Origin: an uncultured Lysobacteraceae bacterium
Lineage (GTDB): Bacteria > Pseudomonadota > Gammaproteobacteria > Xanthomonadales > Rhodanobacteraceae
DNA length: 5,193 nucleotides
Direction of reading: 5' to 3'
NCBI GenBank assembly: GCA_946480705.1
Contig: CAMLLF010000348.1
Coordinates: 1 to 5,193 of the forward strand
The notes under the pieces: generated by a model
Database searches by the model: none
Told to the model about the DNA's origin: nothing
The model's input: only the letters and a program-made list of their open reading frames with translations
Made by a program: the position numbers and the translations under genes
Shown here: positions 4,481-5,193 of the stretch, piece after piece
Numbering within the stretch: the first letter of the stretch is position 1
Layout of the letters: each line of letters opens with the position of its first letter

Positions 4481-5191
4481 TCAGCGGAACGCCGCGACCG
4501 TCGCTGCGCGCTGGTTCAGCACGCGCGCGTTGTTGTGCGTCGACGTAGTGCCCATCGCGACGCCGTTGTAGGTCCTGTTCGGATTCGACCAGTAGTTGAT
4601 GCGCGTGCAGCTCGCGCCCGAACACGCATAGGCCATGATCGTGCGCCAGCCATTCGTCGGACGCTGATAGCCGTGGCCGTAGGCATACGGCGATCCGCTC
4701 GCATTGGCCGGATCGTGGTTCGCGCCGAAGTTGTGGCCGATCTCGTGCGCGAAGGAGTAATAACCCGTCGCACAGGTGCGCGCGACGACGCTGAAGGCCG
4801 TCGACGCGCTCGAGTTGAGATAGCCGATGCCGCAGGCGGCGCTGCCGTTGACGATGAGCACGGCCACGTCGGCGGCGACGTTGTTGCGCGTCGTGTGGAT
4901 CGAATCCATGTAGCCGTCGCCGGTGCCGCGGTAGCGCGACAGCTCGGTGCTGAAATTGCCGGTCTCGGTGTAGCTCACGAGACCCGTGCCGGCGAGCTGC
5001 AGCGTGATCGTGACGGCACTGTTCGCATAGCCCTGATTGGTCTCGGACACGGCGAGGTTGATCAGGCTCGACATGCTCGGCGTCGCGTTGTTCGCGGCGC
5101 TCGTGTAGTTCACGAGTGCGCGCACGACCGTGTTCGCGGCGACCGCCTTGGACGGCGCGAGCGACAGGCGCCAGACGGCGCCCTCGGCCCC
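4481..5191 (-). CDS. Secreted zinc metalloprotease, M72/reprolysin-like, C-terminal part (5' end outside window)
   Basis: A frame on the - strand enters from the right edge and ends at TGA (4483-4481), leaving 236 visible residues. The metzincin zinc site HEIGHNFGANHD is intact: three zinc-ligand histidines and the general-base Glu, with the first His codon at 4747-4745. The Met-turn follows as RTIMAYACSG. Upstream, ALVNYTSAANN, the SETNQGYANS segment, LSRYRGTGDGYMD, VAVLIVNGSAACGIGYL and FSVVARTCATGYYSFAHEIGHN match the pattern of bacterial peptidyl-Asp metalloendopeptidases (MEROPS M72) and reprolysin-like relatives. The end, TRINYWSNPNRTYNGVAMG then RAATVAAFR, is also typical. Such proteins are secreted with an N-terminal signal and propeptide, which would lie beyond the right edge. 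A GTG at 5125-5123 is not the true start because the domain continues upstream of it (GAEGAVWRLSLAPSK). Four visible cysteines probably form disulfides. No C-terminal extension is present. Protease class is certain; Asp-specificity is inferred. Confidence 0.9.
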   Translation of the reverse strand, partial: GAEGAVWRLSLAPSKAVAANTVVRALVNYTSAANNATPSMSSLINLAVSETNQGYANSAVTITLQLAGTGLVSYTETGNFSTELSRYRGTGDGYMDSIHTTRNNVAADVAVLIVNGSAACGIGYLNSSASTAFSVVARTCATGYYSFAHEIGHNFGANHDPANASGSPYAYGHGYQRPTNGWRTIMAYACSGASCTRINYWSNPNRTYNGVAMGTTSTHNNARVLNQRAATVAAFR

Positions 5192-5193
5192 GA

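Noticed and set aside
1..5193. CRISPR arrays, tRNA or rRNA genes, insertion sequences
   Set aside because: No regularly spaced direct repeats, no tRNA cloverleaf or rRNA signature and no transposase or terminal inverted repeats were seen. The Asn/Thr repeats at 60-760 are protein-level beta-helix rungs, not DNA repeats.

Overview
The window is GC-rich bacterial chromosomal DNA with strong Shine-Dalgarno sites, short intergenic gaps and rho-independent terminators. Family content (a secreted M72-like metalloprotease, a large exported beta-helix protein, tail-collar paralogues, a DUF6916 protein) suggests a free-living Gram-negative, most likely a gammaproteobacterium near the Xanthomonadales. 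That taxonomic guess is weak because there is no rRNA or marker gene here.

Left to right: (1) the 3' end of a large Asn/Thr/Gly-rich parallel beta-helix surface or secreted protein (2-1096, +), followed by a pair of GC-rich hairpins. (2) A tight run of three tandem tail-collar (microcystin-dependent protein / MdpB-like) genes on + (1254-1763, 1777-2182, 2195-2722), each with its own strong ribosome binding site and 12-13 nt between genes. The middle gene is broken: its N- and C-terminal halves lie in different frames, and about 30-36 residues, including the His-rich segment kept by both neighbours, are missing at the junction. The run ends in two back-to-back hairpins, the first a classic terminator. 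(3) A second + unit: an uncharacterised 205-residue exported protein with a Tat-like signal peptide, then a GNAT acetyltransferase whose TTG start overlaps the preceding stop (TTGA). (4) Convergent to this, a 98-residue DUF6916-type protein on -. (5) The 3' part of a secreted zinc metalloprotease on -, with HEIGHNFGANHD and a Met-turn, running off the right edge and followed by its own GC-rich hairpin.

No phage structural, lysis, integrase or packaging genes accompany the collar genes, so this does not look like a prophage. The most interesting reading is a chromosomal surface or secretion locus made of a giant beta-helix protein, a collar-protein triplet, an exported unknown, an acetyltransferase and DUF6916. 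That these genes work together is inference from adjacency only. The metalloprotease may be an unrelated neighbour. No stretch longer than 300 bases lacks a gene.
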